Shown one piece after another: positions 25,481 to 33,374 of a stretch of 64,000 nt of DNA. Below the pieces are notes generated by a model, which had not been told where the DNA came from, did not search any database, and saw nothing but the letters and a program-made list of their open reading frames with translations. Where the stretch lies: contig OY787533.1 in assembly GCA_963678925.1 (NCBI GenBank), positions 3,906,001 through 3,970,000 of the forward strand, in the 5' to 3' direction. The translations under genes were made by a program, and so were the position numbers. This DNA comes from G963665925 sp963678925 (GTDB lineage: Bacteria > Bacillota > Clostridia > Peptostreptococcales > Acidaminobacteraceae). Every line of letters begins with the position of its first letter. The first letter of the stretch is position 1.

Positions 25481-26650
25481 ATGCTAAAACTATTAAAAAA
25501 TGCAGAGGTCTACAGTCCGGCGTATATAGGGCAAAGAGACATTCTGATTGCAGATGGCCGTATTGCTGCCATTGCGCCAGAAATCACATTTTCAGCAGAT
25601 GCGATTGAAGTGATCGTTATTGACTTGACAGGCAAACGTGTTATGCCAGGTTTGATTGACGCCCATGTGCATATATGCGGTGGTGGCGGTGAAGGCGGGT
25701 TTAAGACAAGAACCCCTGAGCTGGTGCTGTCAGATATGATCAGGGCGGGTGTGACAACCGTTGTAGGCTGTCTGGGAACAGATGGTGTTGCAAGGTCTAT
25801 GGAAAACCTGATTGCCAAAACCAAAGCACTCAAGGAAGAAGGCGTGAGCGCATATTGCTATACGGGCTCTTACAGTCTGCCCCTGGTGACGCTGACAGGC
25901 GATATACGCAGGGACATTATGATGGTGGAGGAAGTCATTGGAACAGGTGAGATAGCGGTTTCAGACCACCGGTCATCGGCACCCTCCAAATACGAGCTCG
26001 CTAAGATGGCTGCTGAGTCACGTCTTGGTGGAATCCTTTCAGGCAAGTCCGGGGTCGTCAATCTCCATTTGGGGGATGGCGACAAGCAATTTGAACCGAT
26101 ATATGAAGTGCTTAGCGTTTCAGACATCCCTATAGGTCAGTTTCTGCCAACACATGTAAATAGAAATGGTGAACTCTTCAATGAAGCAATTGCCTATGCC
26201 CTAAGGGGTGGCAGGGTAGACATAACCACATCAACGATTCCACAATTCATAGACGAGGGAGAAGTGCCAGCGGGAAAGGCTGTGAAAATGCTGCTTGAAG
26301 CGGGTGTGCCCCTTGAACGGATTACCATGACCTCTGACGGGCAGGGATCGCTGCCTTCCTTCGATGCGAATGGAAACTGCAATGGACTCACCGTGGGCAG
26401 TATGGGCAGTCTGTATGACGCAGTTCTCGATGCGGTCAAGACCTATGGTGTTGCGCTGGAAGAGGTACTCACTACCATAACGACTTCGCCGGCGATGGCA
26501 CTGGGACTGACGCATAAAGGCCGCATAGAAGCGGGTATGGATGCAGACCTGATTGTGGCAGAAGAGAGTGGTAAAATCACAGATGTCATGGCGCTTGGAA
26601 AATGGATGATGTTAAACGAAGAGGTCGTTGTTAAAGGTACGTTTGAGTAA
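25481..26650 (+). CDS. iadA: Beta-aspartyl (isoaspartyl) dipeptidase
   Basis: Zinc amidohydrolase that cleaves isoaspartyl dipeptides from damaged or recycled proteins; 389 residues, matching IadA. The metal motif is GLIDAHVHICGGGGEGG near residue 54. It is followed by the IadA-typical stretch GVTTVVGCLGTDGVARSMEN, AVSDHRSSAP (near 166), LPTHVNRN (near 222, metal His) and the catalytic Asp in MTSDGQGS (near 285). AGGGGG precedes the ATG. It heads a module with a sigma-54 activator and a YfcC-type transporter, and its promoter is of sigma-54 type. Confidence 0.94.
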   Translation: MLKLLKNAEVYSPAYIGQRDILIADGRIAAIAPEITFSADAIEVIVIDLTGKRVMPGLIDAHVHICGGGGEGGFKTRTPELVLSDMIRAGVTTVVGCLGTDGVARSMENLIAKTKALKEEGVSAYCYTGSYSLPLVTLTGDIRRDIMMVEEVIGTGEIAVSDHRSSAPSKYELAKMAAESRLGGILSGKSGVVNLHLGDGDKQFEPIYEVLSVSDIPIGQFLPTHVNRNGELFNEAIAYALRGGRVDITTSTIPQFIDEGEVPAGKAVKMLLEAGVPLERITMTSDGQGSLPSFDANGNCNGLTVGSMGSLYDAVLDAVKTYGVALEEVLTTITTSPAMALGLTHKGRIEAGMDADLIVAEESGKITDVMALGKWMMLNEEVVVKGTFE

Positions 26651-26674
26651 GAATCGGCATTGGGGGCTGAACTT

Positions 26675-28693
26675 ATGAATATTTCACTGGTAACCGGGTC
26701 TATCGACACCTTGACCGCACTCAAGAACCAGTTGGGAACCTATTTGAATGAAGGCTACGATATTTCATATTATGCTGAAGACGCAGGCATAGAGGAAGTG
26801 ATTACTGGTGATCTGATAATTGTTTCGAGCCGCTTTGCCTATGATGACCTTACTGCAAAAAAATTGCTAGATCGTAAAAGTGAAATCATCATAGCGGAAA
26901 GAACCATCGATTTTGATGGACTTGAAGAGATTGTGGCCTTATCTGTTGGGACAAAAGTCCTTCTAGTCAACGATTTGCGCGAAACGACCTATGAAGTAAT
27001 CGAAAATCTAAAGGAAATTGGTGTAACCGGTCTTGAGTTTGTGCCCTACTTTCCAGGGTGTGACCAGCCTGTCGACAGGCCGACCATAGCCATAACACCG
27101 GGAGAGAGTGCCTATGTGCCAAAGTGGGTTACGACCGTCATCGATATTGGTCCACGTGTAATGGATTTTCCTACAATTCTGGATATACTCAGCAAGACGG
27201 GGCGAGGAAAGTCACAGGCTGGGTATTTTACACGGGCCTACCTGCGAAAGATCATTAAGATGAACCAGATTGTTTCAGCCTCCAGAAATGAAATTGCACA
27301 CCTCAATGACAAGCTGAGCAGCATGCTCAACCGGCTCGGCGATGGTCTTCTGCTGTTCGAGGACAGCGGGCGAGTTCTGGTCGCGAACCAGAGGGTACGC
27401 CAGCTTCTACGGCTGGAAAATGCCCGTCCAGAGGGCAGACTGCTTTCGGAAATCATATCCGACGCTGAAATTATCAAGGCTCTGATGTCCAAGGATCAGG
27501 AACAGATTGTGGACACGCGTTCAGGGCAATTGTCTGTAGCCCTGCTTGAAATTTCAGAGGGACAATTTTTAGCGACCTTTAAAAGTATTGAAGATTCACT
27601 GCTGGAACATGATCGGCTCAAGCGGGAACTGGTCCGAAAAGGGTTTTATGCAAAATACGCTTTTGAAGATATTGTGGGACGTTCCTCGGCCTTGGAACGG
27701 GCAAAGAAAATATCTAAAAAGCTGGCTGCGTCAAATCTCACCATCCTCTTGCAGGGTGAAAGCGGAACTGGAAAGGAACTCTTTGCAAGTGCCGTGCACA
27801 ACGCTTCATCCAGGAGAAAGGGTCCGTTTTTAGCGGTGAATTTCAGCGCACTGCCTGACAACCTTCTGGAGTCAGAGCTTTTTGGATACGAGGAAGGAGC
27901 CTTTACTGGTGCAAAGAAGGGTGGAAAACCCGGACTCTTTGAGCAGGCCCATGGGGGGACCCTGTTTCTGGACGAAATTGGCGATATTTCTTTTAAAATG
28001 CAGGCCAGACTGCTCCGGGTCCTTCAGGAAAATGAAATCATGCGCGTAGGCGGATCGGAAATAAGAACCGTGGATGTTCGTGTCCTTGCTGCGACCCATA
28101 GGAATTTGTTCAAAATGGTCCAAGAAGGACAGTTCAGAGAAGATTTGTACTACCGGCTGAAAACCGGTGTGGTGCATTTGCCACCCCTTCGAGAAAGAAA
28201 GGACGATATACCGCTCTTAGTCGGCCATTTTCTCAAGGTTTCCGGTATTCCTGGATTGAGTATGGACCCAGATGCCCTGAGTGCCCTTATTTCACAGAAG
28301 TGGTATGGAAACATACGGGAGCTGGAAAACGCAATCAGCTATATGATTGCTGTCAGGAGTTCCAGTACACTGGGCTATGAGGATCTGCCCGAAATTACAG
28401 CAGAAGTTCAGGAAGACAGGCGGGATAGAAATCTGGAGGTTTCAGATATTCAGCGCTTTATTCTTGAAACGGTTGCAATCTACGAGCAGCGCGGGGACAT
28501 CCTTGGCAGGAAGCAGCTTGCCATGCTCTCCGAGGCCCGTGGCTATGACTTGAGTGAGAATCAGGTCAGGACAAAGCTAAACCATTTGGAACAGCTGGGA
28601 CTTATTTATAAAGGCAAGGGAAAGGTAGGGACCAAGTTGACAGAATCTGGACGTATGATTATTTGGAAGGAAGACGCCAGCAAGTCCCATTGA
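26675..28693 (+). CDS. Sigma-54-dependent transcriptional activator
   Basis: Enhancer-binding protein of 672 residues. An uncharacterised N-terminal sensor region (about 1-195) is followed by a PAS-like domain (about 205-310) and a complete AAA+ domain: Walker A GESGTGKE, ESELFGYEEGAFTGA (the sigma-54 contact loop), Walker B GGTLFLDEIGD and FREDLYYRL. Instead of a Fis-type helix-turn-helix, the C-terminus looks like a winged helix (ENQVRTKLNHLEQLGLIYKG). The ATG at 26675 has GGGGG upstream; the TTG at 26660 overlaps that site. Its likely targets are the sigma-54 promoters of iadA and the transporter, perhaps also the MCP gene. Confidence 0.92.
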   Translation: MNISLVTGSIDTLTALKNQLGTYLNEGYDISYYAEDAGIEEVITGDLIIVSSRFAYDDLTAKKLLDRKSEIIIAERTIDFDGLEEIVALSVGTKVLLVNDLRETTYEVIENLKEIGVTGLEFVPYFPGCDQPVDRPTIAITPGESAYVPKWVTTVIDIGPRVMDFPTILDILSKTGRGKSQAGYFTRAYLRKIIKMNQIVSASRNEIAHLNDKLSSMLNRLGDGLLLFEDSGRVLVANQRVRQLLRLENARPEGRLLSEIISDAEIIKALMSKDQEQIVDTRSGQLSVALLEISEGQFLATFKSIEDSLLEHDRLKRELVRKGFYAKYAFEDIVGRSSALERAKKISKKLAASNLTILLQGESGTGKELFASAVHNASSRRKGPFLAVNFSALPDNLLESELFGYEEGAFTGAKKGGKPGLFEQAHGGTLFLDEIGDISFKMQARLLRVLQENEIMRVGGSEIRTVDVRVLAATHRNLFKMVQEGQFREDLYYRLKTGVVHLPPLRERKDDIPLLVGHFLKVSGIPGLSMDPDALSALISQKWYGNIRELENAISYMIAVRSSSTLGYEDLPEITAEVQEDRRDRNLEVSDIQRFILETVAIYEQRGDILGRKQLAMLSEARGYDLSENQVRTKLNHLEQLGLIYKGKGKVGTKLTESGRMIIWKEDASKSH

Positions 28694-28730
28694 CCTTTTA
28701 TGCTATTTGCCTTCAAACCATTCAAGACCC

Positions 28731-28755
28731 AATGGGTAACCAATAGTCACCATTA
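28731..28755. promoter_or_regulatory. Candidate GntR operator cluster, distal
   Basis: AATGGGTAACCAATAG followed by TCACCATTA gives two imperfect copies of the AATGGT/ACCATT element. They lie just after the activator gene and upstream of its terminator. Confidence 0.45.
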
Positions 28756-28763
28756 TCCCATAG

Positions 28764-28798
28764 AAAAACCAGAGTTTAGGAAAAAACTCTGGTTTTTT
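28764..28798 (+). terminator. Terminator downstream of the sigma-54 activator
   Basis: AAAAACCAGAGTTT pairs with AAACTCTGGTTTTT around a short loop, followed by TTAC. It separates the activator gene from the transporter gene. Confidence 0.85.
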
Positions 28799-28816
28799 AC
28801 ATTTCCCTTTGGCACA

Positions 28817-28852
28817 TAATGGTTACCAATACTATTCTAATGGTCACCATTA
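28817..28852. promoter_or_regulatory. Candidate GntR operators upstream of the YfcC-type transporter
   Basis: TAATGGTTACCAAT (28817-28830) and TAATGGTCACCATTA (28838-28852, perfect 15-bp palindrome) match the TGGT-N-ACCA pattern of FadR/GntR operators. They lie upstream of the sigma-54 promoter at 28940. Confidence 0.65.
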
Positions 28853-28939
28853 AAACCAGCATATTCTCATTATTTACAGTTCGAAAGGCTTAAAGCATTG
28901 ATTTTGCTCGCATTTGAATTAATGATTGATATTTGAAAA

Positions 28940-28957
28940 TTGGCACGCGATTTGCGT
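28940..28957 (+). promoter_or_regulatory. Predicted sigma-54 promoter of the YfcC-type transporter
   Basis: TTGGCACGCGATTTGCG is close to the full consensus TGGCACG-N4-TTGC, with correct spacing, and lies about 55 bp before the ATG. Confidence 0.8.
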
Positions 28958-29011
28958 TATTAAATGACATAGCAATACTACTTATCATTCTATACAATCC
29001 AAGGGGGAAAA

Positions 29012-30706
29012 ATGATGTCAAAACCAAATCCAGTAGCGGAGCCATCCGTTACACCTGAAGTGAACAAAACGTGGAAAATGCCAGACACCTATGTCATTAT
29101 ATTCTGCATTGTTGTACTGGCGGCACTTCTAACCTATGTAATACCAACCGGACACTTCGATGTCCTGTATGAGGTTTCAAATGGCGCTGGAGAACAGATT
29201 GCAACAATTGAAGACGGTGCGGTAACACAGTTTGAAATGGATGGTGATACATACACCGTTGATGCTTCAGGCGACAAAACCTATGTATTTACAGGCGAAG
29301 AGGAAATCGGGTCCATCAATAAGACAAAAGCAAAGGCTGTGAATTATACCAATGATTTTGGCAGTTCGCTGAAAGTAATACAAGTATATGGAGACTATAG
29401 GACTGAAGGCCAGCGCAATGGTATAAAAATCTTTGAAAAGTGGGGCGGCGTCGGATTCTTGAATTTTGCCTTTGAAGGCTTTGTGTCAGGCAGTAAATGG
29501 GGATCAGCAGTAGGTGTAATGGCCTTCATACTCATCGTGGGCGGTGCATTTGGAATCGTACTGCATACAGGTGCGGTGGAAAACGGCATTTTAAATCTTA
29601 TCAGTAAAACAAAAGGTAGGGAAGTTGCTATTATTCCTATTATGTTTGTCCTGTTTTCTTTAGGAGGTGCAGTCTTTGGCATGGGGGAAGAAGCCATTCC
29701 ATTTGCCATGATTCTTGTGCCTGTGATGATTGCAATGGGCTACGATGCAATAACAGGCATCATGATTACTTACGTGGCAACGCAGGTAGGTTTTGCCACA
29801 TCGTGGATGAATCCCTTCAGTGTTGCCATAGCACAGGGTATTGCCGGGGTGGCGATTGGTTCGGGCAATGCCTTCAGAATGGCCATGTGGGCAATCTTTA
29901 CGATAATTGGAACACTCTATACACTGGCATACGCGAAAAAAATCAGAAAGACACCGTCAAAATCTGTGTCCTATGAAACAGACGCTTATTTTAGAGACGA
30001 CCTGAAAGAGAAGGAGAATGAAAAGGCGCACTTTGGACTCGGACATGCCCTTGTTCTAATGACACTTGCCCTGGGCATGGTTTGGCTGATTTGGGGTGTG
30101 AATGTTCATGAGTATTACCTTCCGGAAATTGCGACGATCTTCTTTACAATTGGTATTGTATCAGGAATCATTGGTGTGGTATTCAAGCTGGAAAACATGT
30201 CAGTCAACGATATTGCAGATGCCTTCAGAAACGGCGCAAAGGACTTGCTGGGCGCAGCGATGGTTGTAGGTATGGCTCAGGGTATTGTTCTTGTTCTCGG
30301 CGGCACAGGTGCTGCAACCGATACGGTACTCAATACAGTCCTAAGCGGTATGGTTGGACTACTTAAAGGCCTGCCAACCATGATTGTGGCCTGGATCATG
30401 TTTATTTTTCAGTCCATTTTCAACTTCTTCGTTGTATCAGGTTCAGGACAGGCTGCCCTTACAATGCCGCTAATGGCACCGCTCGCTCAGCTTGTCGGCG
30501 TATCAAAGCAAGTGGCAGTACTAGCATTCCAGCTTGGTGATGGTTTTACAAACTGTATCGTCCCAACATCTGCTGCGCTGATGGGCACACTGGGTGTTGC
30601 GAGAGTTGACTGGACACAGTGGCTGAAATTCCAAGCCAAGTTCCAAGGCATACTAATTGCTGGGGCAACACTGACTATGGTTATTGCGGTTGTAATGGGC
30701 TTCTAG
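29012..30706 (+). CDS. YfcC/DcuC-family anaerobic carrier, putative amino acid or dipeptide transporter
   Basis: Polytopic membrane protein of 564 residues in the C4-dicarboxylate anaerobic carrier / YfcC group (signature stretches FGMGEEAIPFAMILVPVMIA, QVGFATSWMNPFSVAIAQG and VSGSGQAALTMPLMAPLAQL). Between the first and second membrane segments is an added hydrophilic region of about 95 residues (about 58-150), predicted to lie outside the membrane. AAGGGGG precedes the ATG at 29012; the second ATG at 29015 is an alternative. A sigma-54 promoter and GntR-type palindromes precede it. With iadA next door it may import isoaspartyl peptides or exchange amino acids; this is inference. Confidence 0.87.
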   Translation: MMSKPNPVAEPSVTPEVNKTWKMPDTYVIIFCIVVLAALLTYVIPTGHFDVLYEVSNGAGEQIATIEDGAVTQFEMDGDTYTVDASGDKTYVFTGEEEIGSINKTKAKAVNYTNDFGSSLKVIQVYGDYRTEGQRNGIKIFEKWGGVGFLNFAFEGFVSGSKWGSAVGVMAFILIVGGAFGIVLHTGAVENGILNLISKTKGREVAIIPIMFVLFSLGGAVFGMGEEAIPFAMILVPVMIAMGYDAITGIMITYVATQVGFATSWMNPFSVAIAQGIAGVAIGSGNAFRMAMWAIFTIIGTLYTLAYAKKIRKTPSKSVSYETDAYFRDDLKEKENEKAHFGLGHALVLMTLALGMVWLIWGVNVHEYYLPEIATIFFTIGIVSGIIGVVFKLENMSVNDIADAFRNGAKDLLGAAMVVGMAQGIVLVLGGTGAATDTVLNTVLSGMVGLLKGLPTMIVAWIMFIFQSIFNFFVVSGSGQAALTMPLMAPLAQLVGVSKQVAVLAFQLGDGFTNCIVPTSAALMGTLGVARVDWTQWLKFQAKFQGILIAGATLTMVIAVVMGF

Positions 30707-31250
30707 ACGGTCAAGGCTTTGCATTTAAGTTCATAAAGGCTGAAGATACGGAAGGCTACTGGGGACAAAATGGTGCAGCTGACCAGTATTCTTTCAAAAA
30801 TGTGAGGATGGATATCAAGCCTGTCTCGGTAGAGGTTCAAAACGTTTTTGAGTAGGGTTCTTATGGAAGATGGATTGAGGAAAGTCTATGATGCCAGACG
30901 AGCGGGTTTCCAGCTTGTCTGGCATTTCCTCACCAGGTCATGATATGCAGTTTGAGCTTTGTATCACATTGTTAGTGGAATGGATAAAAATACGCTAGTT
31001 GAATAAATGGCCGTATAAACTTGCAATTGTGTATTATGAGAGTTGTTTTCGTCAGAAAAACACCTGTTGGTCATTGAAAGGAAATGAGCCTGAGAATTTT
31101 ACGAAATAATTTTACAGCAGATACACAAAAAAATGAAAAATAGGTATAACCATTGAAAACACACAAGATTGAATGAGATTGCAAAGCTGGAAAAACGTTT
31201 TCAAATATGAATAAAACGTAACACACTTTAAAATATTTTAAATAAATCTG
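30707..31250. other. Intergenic region upstream of the aspS promoter
   Basis: No clear gene. Immediately after the transporter stop, one frame stays open to 30855 and reads protein-like sequence (FAFKFIKAEDTEGYWGQ ... DIKPVSVEVQNVFE), but it has no start or ribosome binding site of its own. It may be the remnant of a gene 3' end that I cannot identify. From 30860 to 31250 the sequence is AT-rich with no recognised feature. Confidence 0.3.
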
Positions 31251-31279
31251 TTGACAGAGGGTCGTGAATAGACTAACAT
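31251..31279 (+). promoter_or_regulatory. Promoter of the aspS-gatCAB operon
   Basis: TTGACA (31251-31256), a 17-bp spacer and TAACAT (31274-31279) form a sigma-A promoter just before the T-box leader. Confidence 0.8.
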
Positions 31280-31294
31280 AGAGTCAAATCTTGA

Positions 31295-31606
31295 ATAAAC
31301 ATTCGAAAGGCAACGACGAGAAGAGTAGCATTGGAATGAAGGTCCGAGCGAGCTAGTGTTGGTGAGAGTCTAGCACCTGATGAAAATGTGAAGAACATCT
31401 CTGAGCTTCCAACCGAAATCCTAAAATTTAGGAGAGTAGACTTGGACGGCACCAAACCGTTATTCTTTGGTAGGTATCGAGCACATTGTGTTTCCGTACT
31501 GATAAGTGGGCTTTTAGCCAATTTGGGTGGCACCGCGGAAGAGTAAATATAACCTTTCGTCCCAGCATAGACGTAACTGTCTATGCTGAGACGGAAGGTT
31601 TTTTGT
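31295..31606 (+). ncRNA. T-box leader (tRNA-sensing riboswitch) controlling aspS-gatCAB
   Basis: The T-box sequence GGGTGGCACCGCGG is at 31525-31538. Stem I begins around CAACGACGAGAAGAGTAG and has the distal loop motif GGTGAGAG (31361-31368) within CTAG/CTAG pairing. Pairing CATT (31329-31332) with AATG (31385-31388) and AGAG with CTCT (31399-31402) leaves a specifier loop whose 3' side is TGAAGAACAT. AAC (Asn, 31394-31396) followed by A is the best specifier; GAA (Glu, 31393-31395) overlaps it by a one-base shift. The C. acetobutylicum transamidation-operon T-box is known to read Asn and Glu tRNAs in this way. Uncharged tRNA should favour the antiterminator. Confidence 0.88.
31551..31606 (+). 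terminator. T-box-regulated terminator
   Basis: AACCTTTCGTCCCAGCATAG pairs with CTATGCTGAGACGGAAGGTT and is followed by TTTTTT. The CGTCCC in its left arm can instead pair with the T-box sequence to form the antiterminator. Confidence 0.85.
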
Positions 31607-31727
31607 TTGTCTTGAAATAGAAGCGGGTGCAGCCCTTTACTTTATTTATAACAAGAAACTTGCTGATCTCAATCGAATGTGTACTCAAGTGATAATGACG
31701 TTTTAAGTGTATTGAGGAGGCATACTC

Positions 31728-33020
31728 ATGAAAAAATTATTTATTGCAGATTTAGCAGATTACAAAGAACAAAGCGTAACAGTCAAAGGCTGGGTTCATA
31801 AAATCAGAAAAATGAAAGGCTTTGCTTTTGTAATCCTAAGAGACAAGTCGGGTGTTGTACAGGTTGTAGTGGATGAAGGTGAAATGCTGGATGCACTTTC
31901 TGTTGAGGCATCTGTTGAAATAACTGGCGATGTTGGTGAAAACCCTAAAGCGCCAATGGGCGTAGAGGTCATAGCACGTTCAGTGACTGTTCTAGGCAAA
32001 ACACATTACGATCTGCTTCCTTTTGCAATCAACGGCAGAGACATTGATGCAACACTGGAAAAACAGCTGGACTTCAGACATCTATCTTTAAGACGTGCTG
32101 ACAGAAGAGCCATTTTCACAGTTCAGGCTGAGATTGTTGAAGCATTCAGACAGTATCTGCGCAGTGAATCGTTCGCAGAAATTCATACACCAAAAATCAT
32201 TGCAAGTGAAACAGAAGGCGGCTCGGAAGTCTTTACTGTAGACTACTTTGGAAAAAGAACATTCCTTGCTCAAAGTCCTCAGTTCTACAAGCAGATGATG
32301 GTTGGCGCAGGCTTTGAACGCGTATTTGAAATTGGACATGCTTACCGTGCGGAGCTGCACAGCACATGGAGACACCTCAACGAGTATGTGAGTCTTGACG
32401 TTGAAATGGGCTTCATCGATGATGAGTTTGACCTGATGGAACTTGAAGAGTCTCTGCTTAAGCACATTCTGGCACATCTATCTACAGCATGTGCAAAAGA
32501 GCTGGAAATGCTTAAAGTTGAGCTTCCTGTCATCGACACGATTCCAAGAATGCCACTTGAAGATGCAAGAACACTGCTTCTTGAAGAGTTTGGCCATCCA
32601 TCTCCAAAAGGCAACATCGATGCTGATGGAGAAAAGATTCTTGCTAAATACATTAAGGAAACTTACGACTCTGACTTTGTATTCCTGACAAAATACCCTG
32701 CTGCCAAGCGTCCGGCTTACACAATGCCTGACGGTGAGCGCGAAGGTATGACAAAGAGCTTTGACCTTATATTCAGAGGTCTTGAAATCACAACTGGCGG
32801 TCAGCGTATCCACGACTATGAAATGCTTGTTGAGAACTTCAAAGCATTCGGTATTGACCCTGCAGCAGTTGATTTCTATATTGAGAGCTTCAGATACGGC
32901 ATGCCACCACACGGCGGTTTCGCAATCGGTCTTGAGCGTATTACCATGATGATTCTTGGTCTTGACAACATCAGACATGCGACAATACTTCCAAGAGATC
33001 TAAACAGAGTAATGCCATAG
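31728..33020 (+). CDS. aspS: Aspartyl-tRNA synthetase, archaeal-type, probably non-discriminating
   Basis: Class II synthetase of 430 residues. It is much shorter than standard bacterial AspRS (about 590) because it lacks the GAD insertion, as in archaeal and clostridial AspRS2. The anticodon-binding OB fold is at the N-terminus (SVTVKGWVHKIRKMKGFAFV). Class II motif 2 is FEIGHAYRAELHSTWRHLNE and motif 3 is GGFAIGLERITMMILGLDNI. His in GWVHKI occupies the position where discriminating archaeal enzymes have Trp, consistent with charging both tRNA-Asp and tRNA-Asn. The following gatCAB genes would amidate Asp-tRNA-Asn. AGGAGG precedes the ATG. Confidence 0.93.
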   Translation: MKKLFIADLADYKEQSVTVKGWVHKIRKMKGFAFVILRDKSGVVQVVVDEGEMLDALSVEASVEITGDVGENPKAPMGVEVIARSVTVLGKTHYDLLPFAINGRDIDATLEKQLDFRHLSLRRADRRAIFTVQAEIVEAFRQYLRSESFAEIHTPKIIASETEGGSEVFTVDYFGKRTFLAQSPQFYKQMMVGAGFERVFEIGHAYRAELHSTWRHLNEYVSLDVEMGFIDDEFDLMELEESLLKHILAHLSTACAKELEMLKVELPVIDTIPRMPLEDARTLLLEEFGHPSPKGNIDADGEKILAKYIKETYDSDFVFLTKYPAAKRPAYTMPDGEREGMTKSFDLIFRGLEITTGGQRIHDYEMLVENFKAFGIDPAAVDFYIESFRYGMPPHGGFAIGLERITMMILGLDNIRHATILPRDLNRVMP

Positions 33021-33079
33021 GCTGAAGGGAATTGTGAACCGGCTGCAAACATACTGGAGTCAAGCGTTAGGAGGACAAA

Positions 33080-33364
33080 ATGGAGTTTACTAGAGAAACT
33101 GTTGAACATATAGCCAAACTGTCGAAGCTGGAATTTGAAGAAGAAAAATACGATTCATTCCAGGCAGAGTTTATAAAAATCATGGAGCATTTCGAGAACC
33201 TTGCTGACATCGAACTTGAAGATGTAGACATCAATGACCTCGATGGAAAGAAATCTGTACTGCGTTCAGATGATGTGCATGTATTTGAAGATACAGACGC
33301 ACTCATGAAGAATGTTAAGAAAATGCGTGACAGATACATCGAAATTCCAAAGGTTGTCGAATAG
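33080..33364 (+). CDS. gatC: Asp-tRNA(Asn)/Glu-tRNA(Gln) amidotransferase subunit C
   Basis: Small scaffolding subunit of GatCAB, 94 residues. It starts MEFTRETVEHIAKLSKLEFE, the usual GatC pattern, and contains FENLADIELEDVD. It wraps around GatA and bridges it to GatB. GGAGG precedes the ATG. gatA follows after a 10-bp gap, and the whole set is under the upstream T-box. Confidence 0.93.
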   Translation: MEFTRETVEHIAKLSKLEFEEEKYDSFQAEFIKIMEHFENLADIELEDVDINDLDGKKSVLRSDDVHVFEDTDALMKNVKKMRDRYIEIPKVVE

Positions 33365-33374
33365 GGAGGTCAAA

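Noticed and set aside
31440..31450. GAC in GTAGACTTGGACGG as the T-box specifier codon (Asp)
   Set aside because: It lies 3' of the Stem I closing pairs, whereas GAAC at 31393 sits in the predicted specifier loop with a purine after AAC. The gene set also matches an Asn/Glu T-box.
32478..32978. 166-residue minus-strand ORF inside aspS
   Set aside because: Antisense to a strongly conserved synthetase gene. No independent support.
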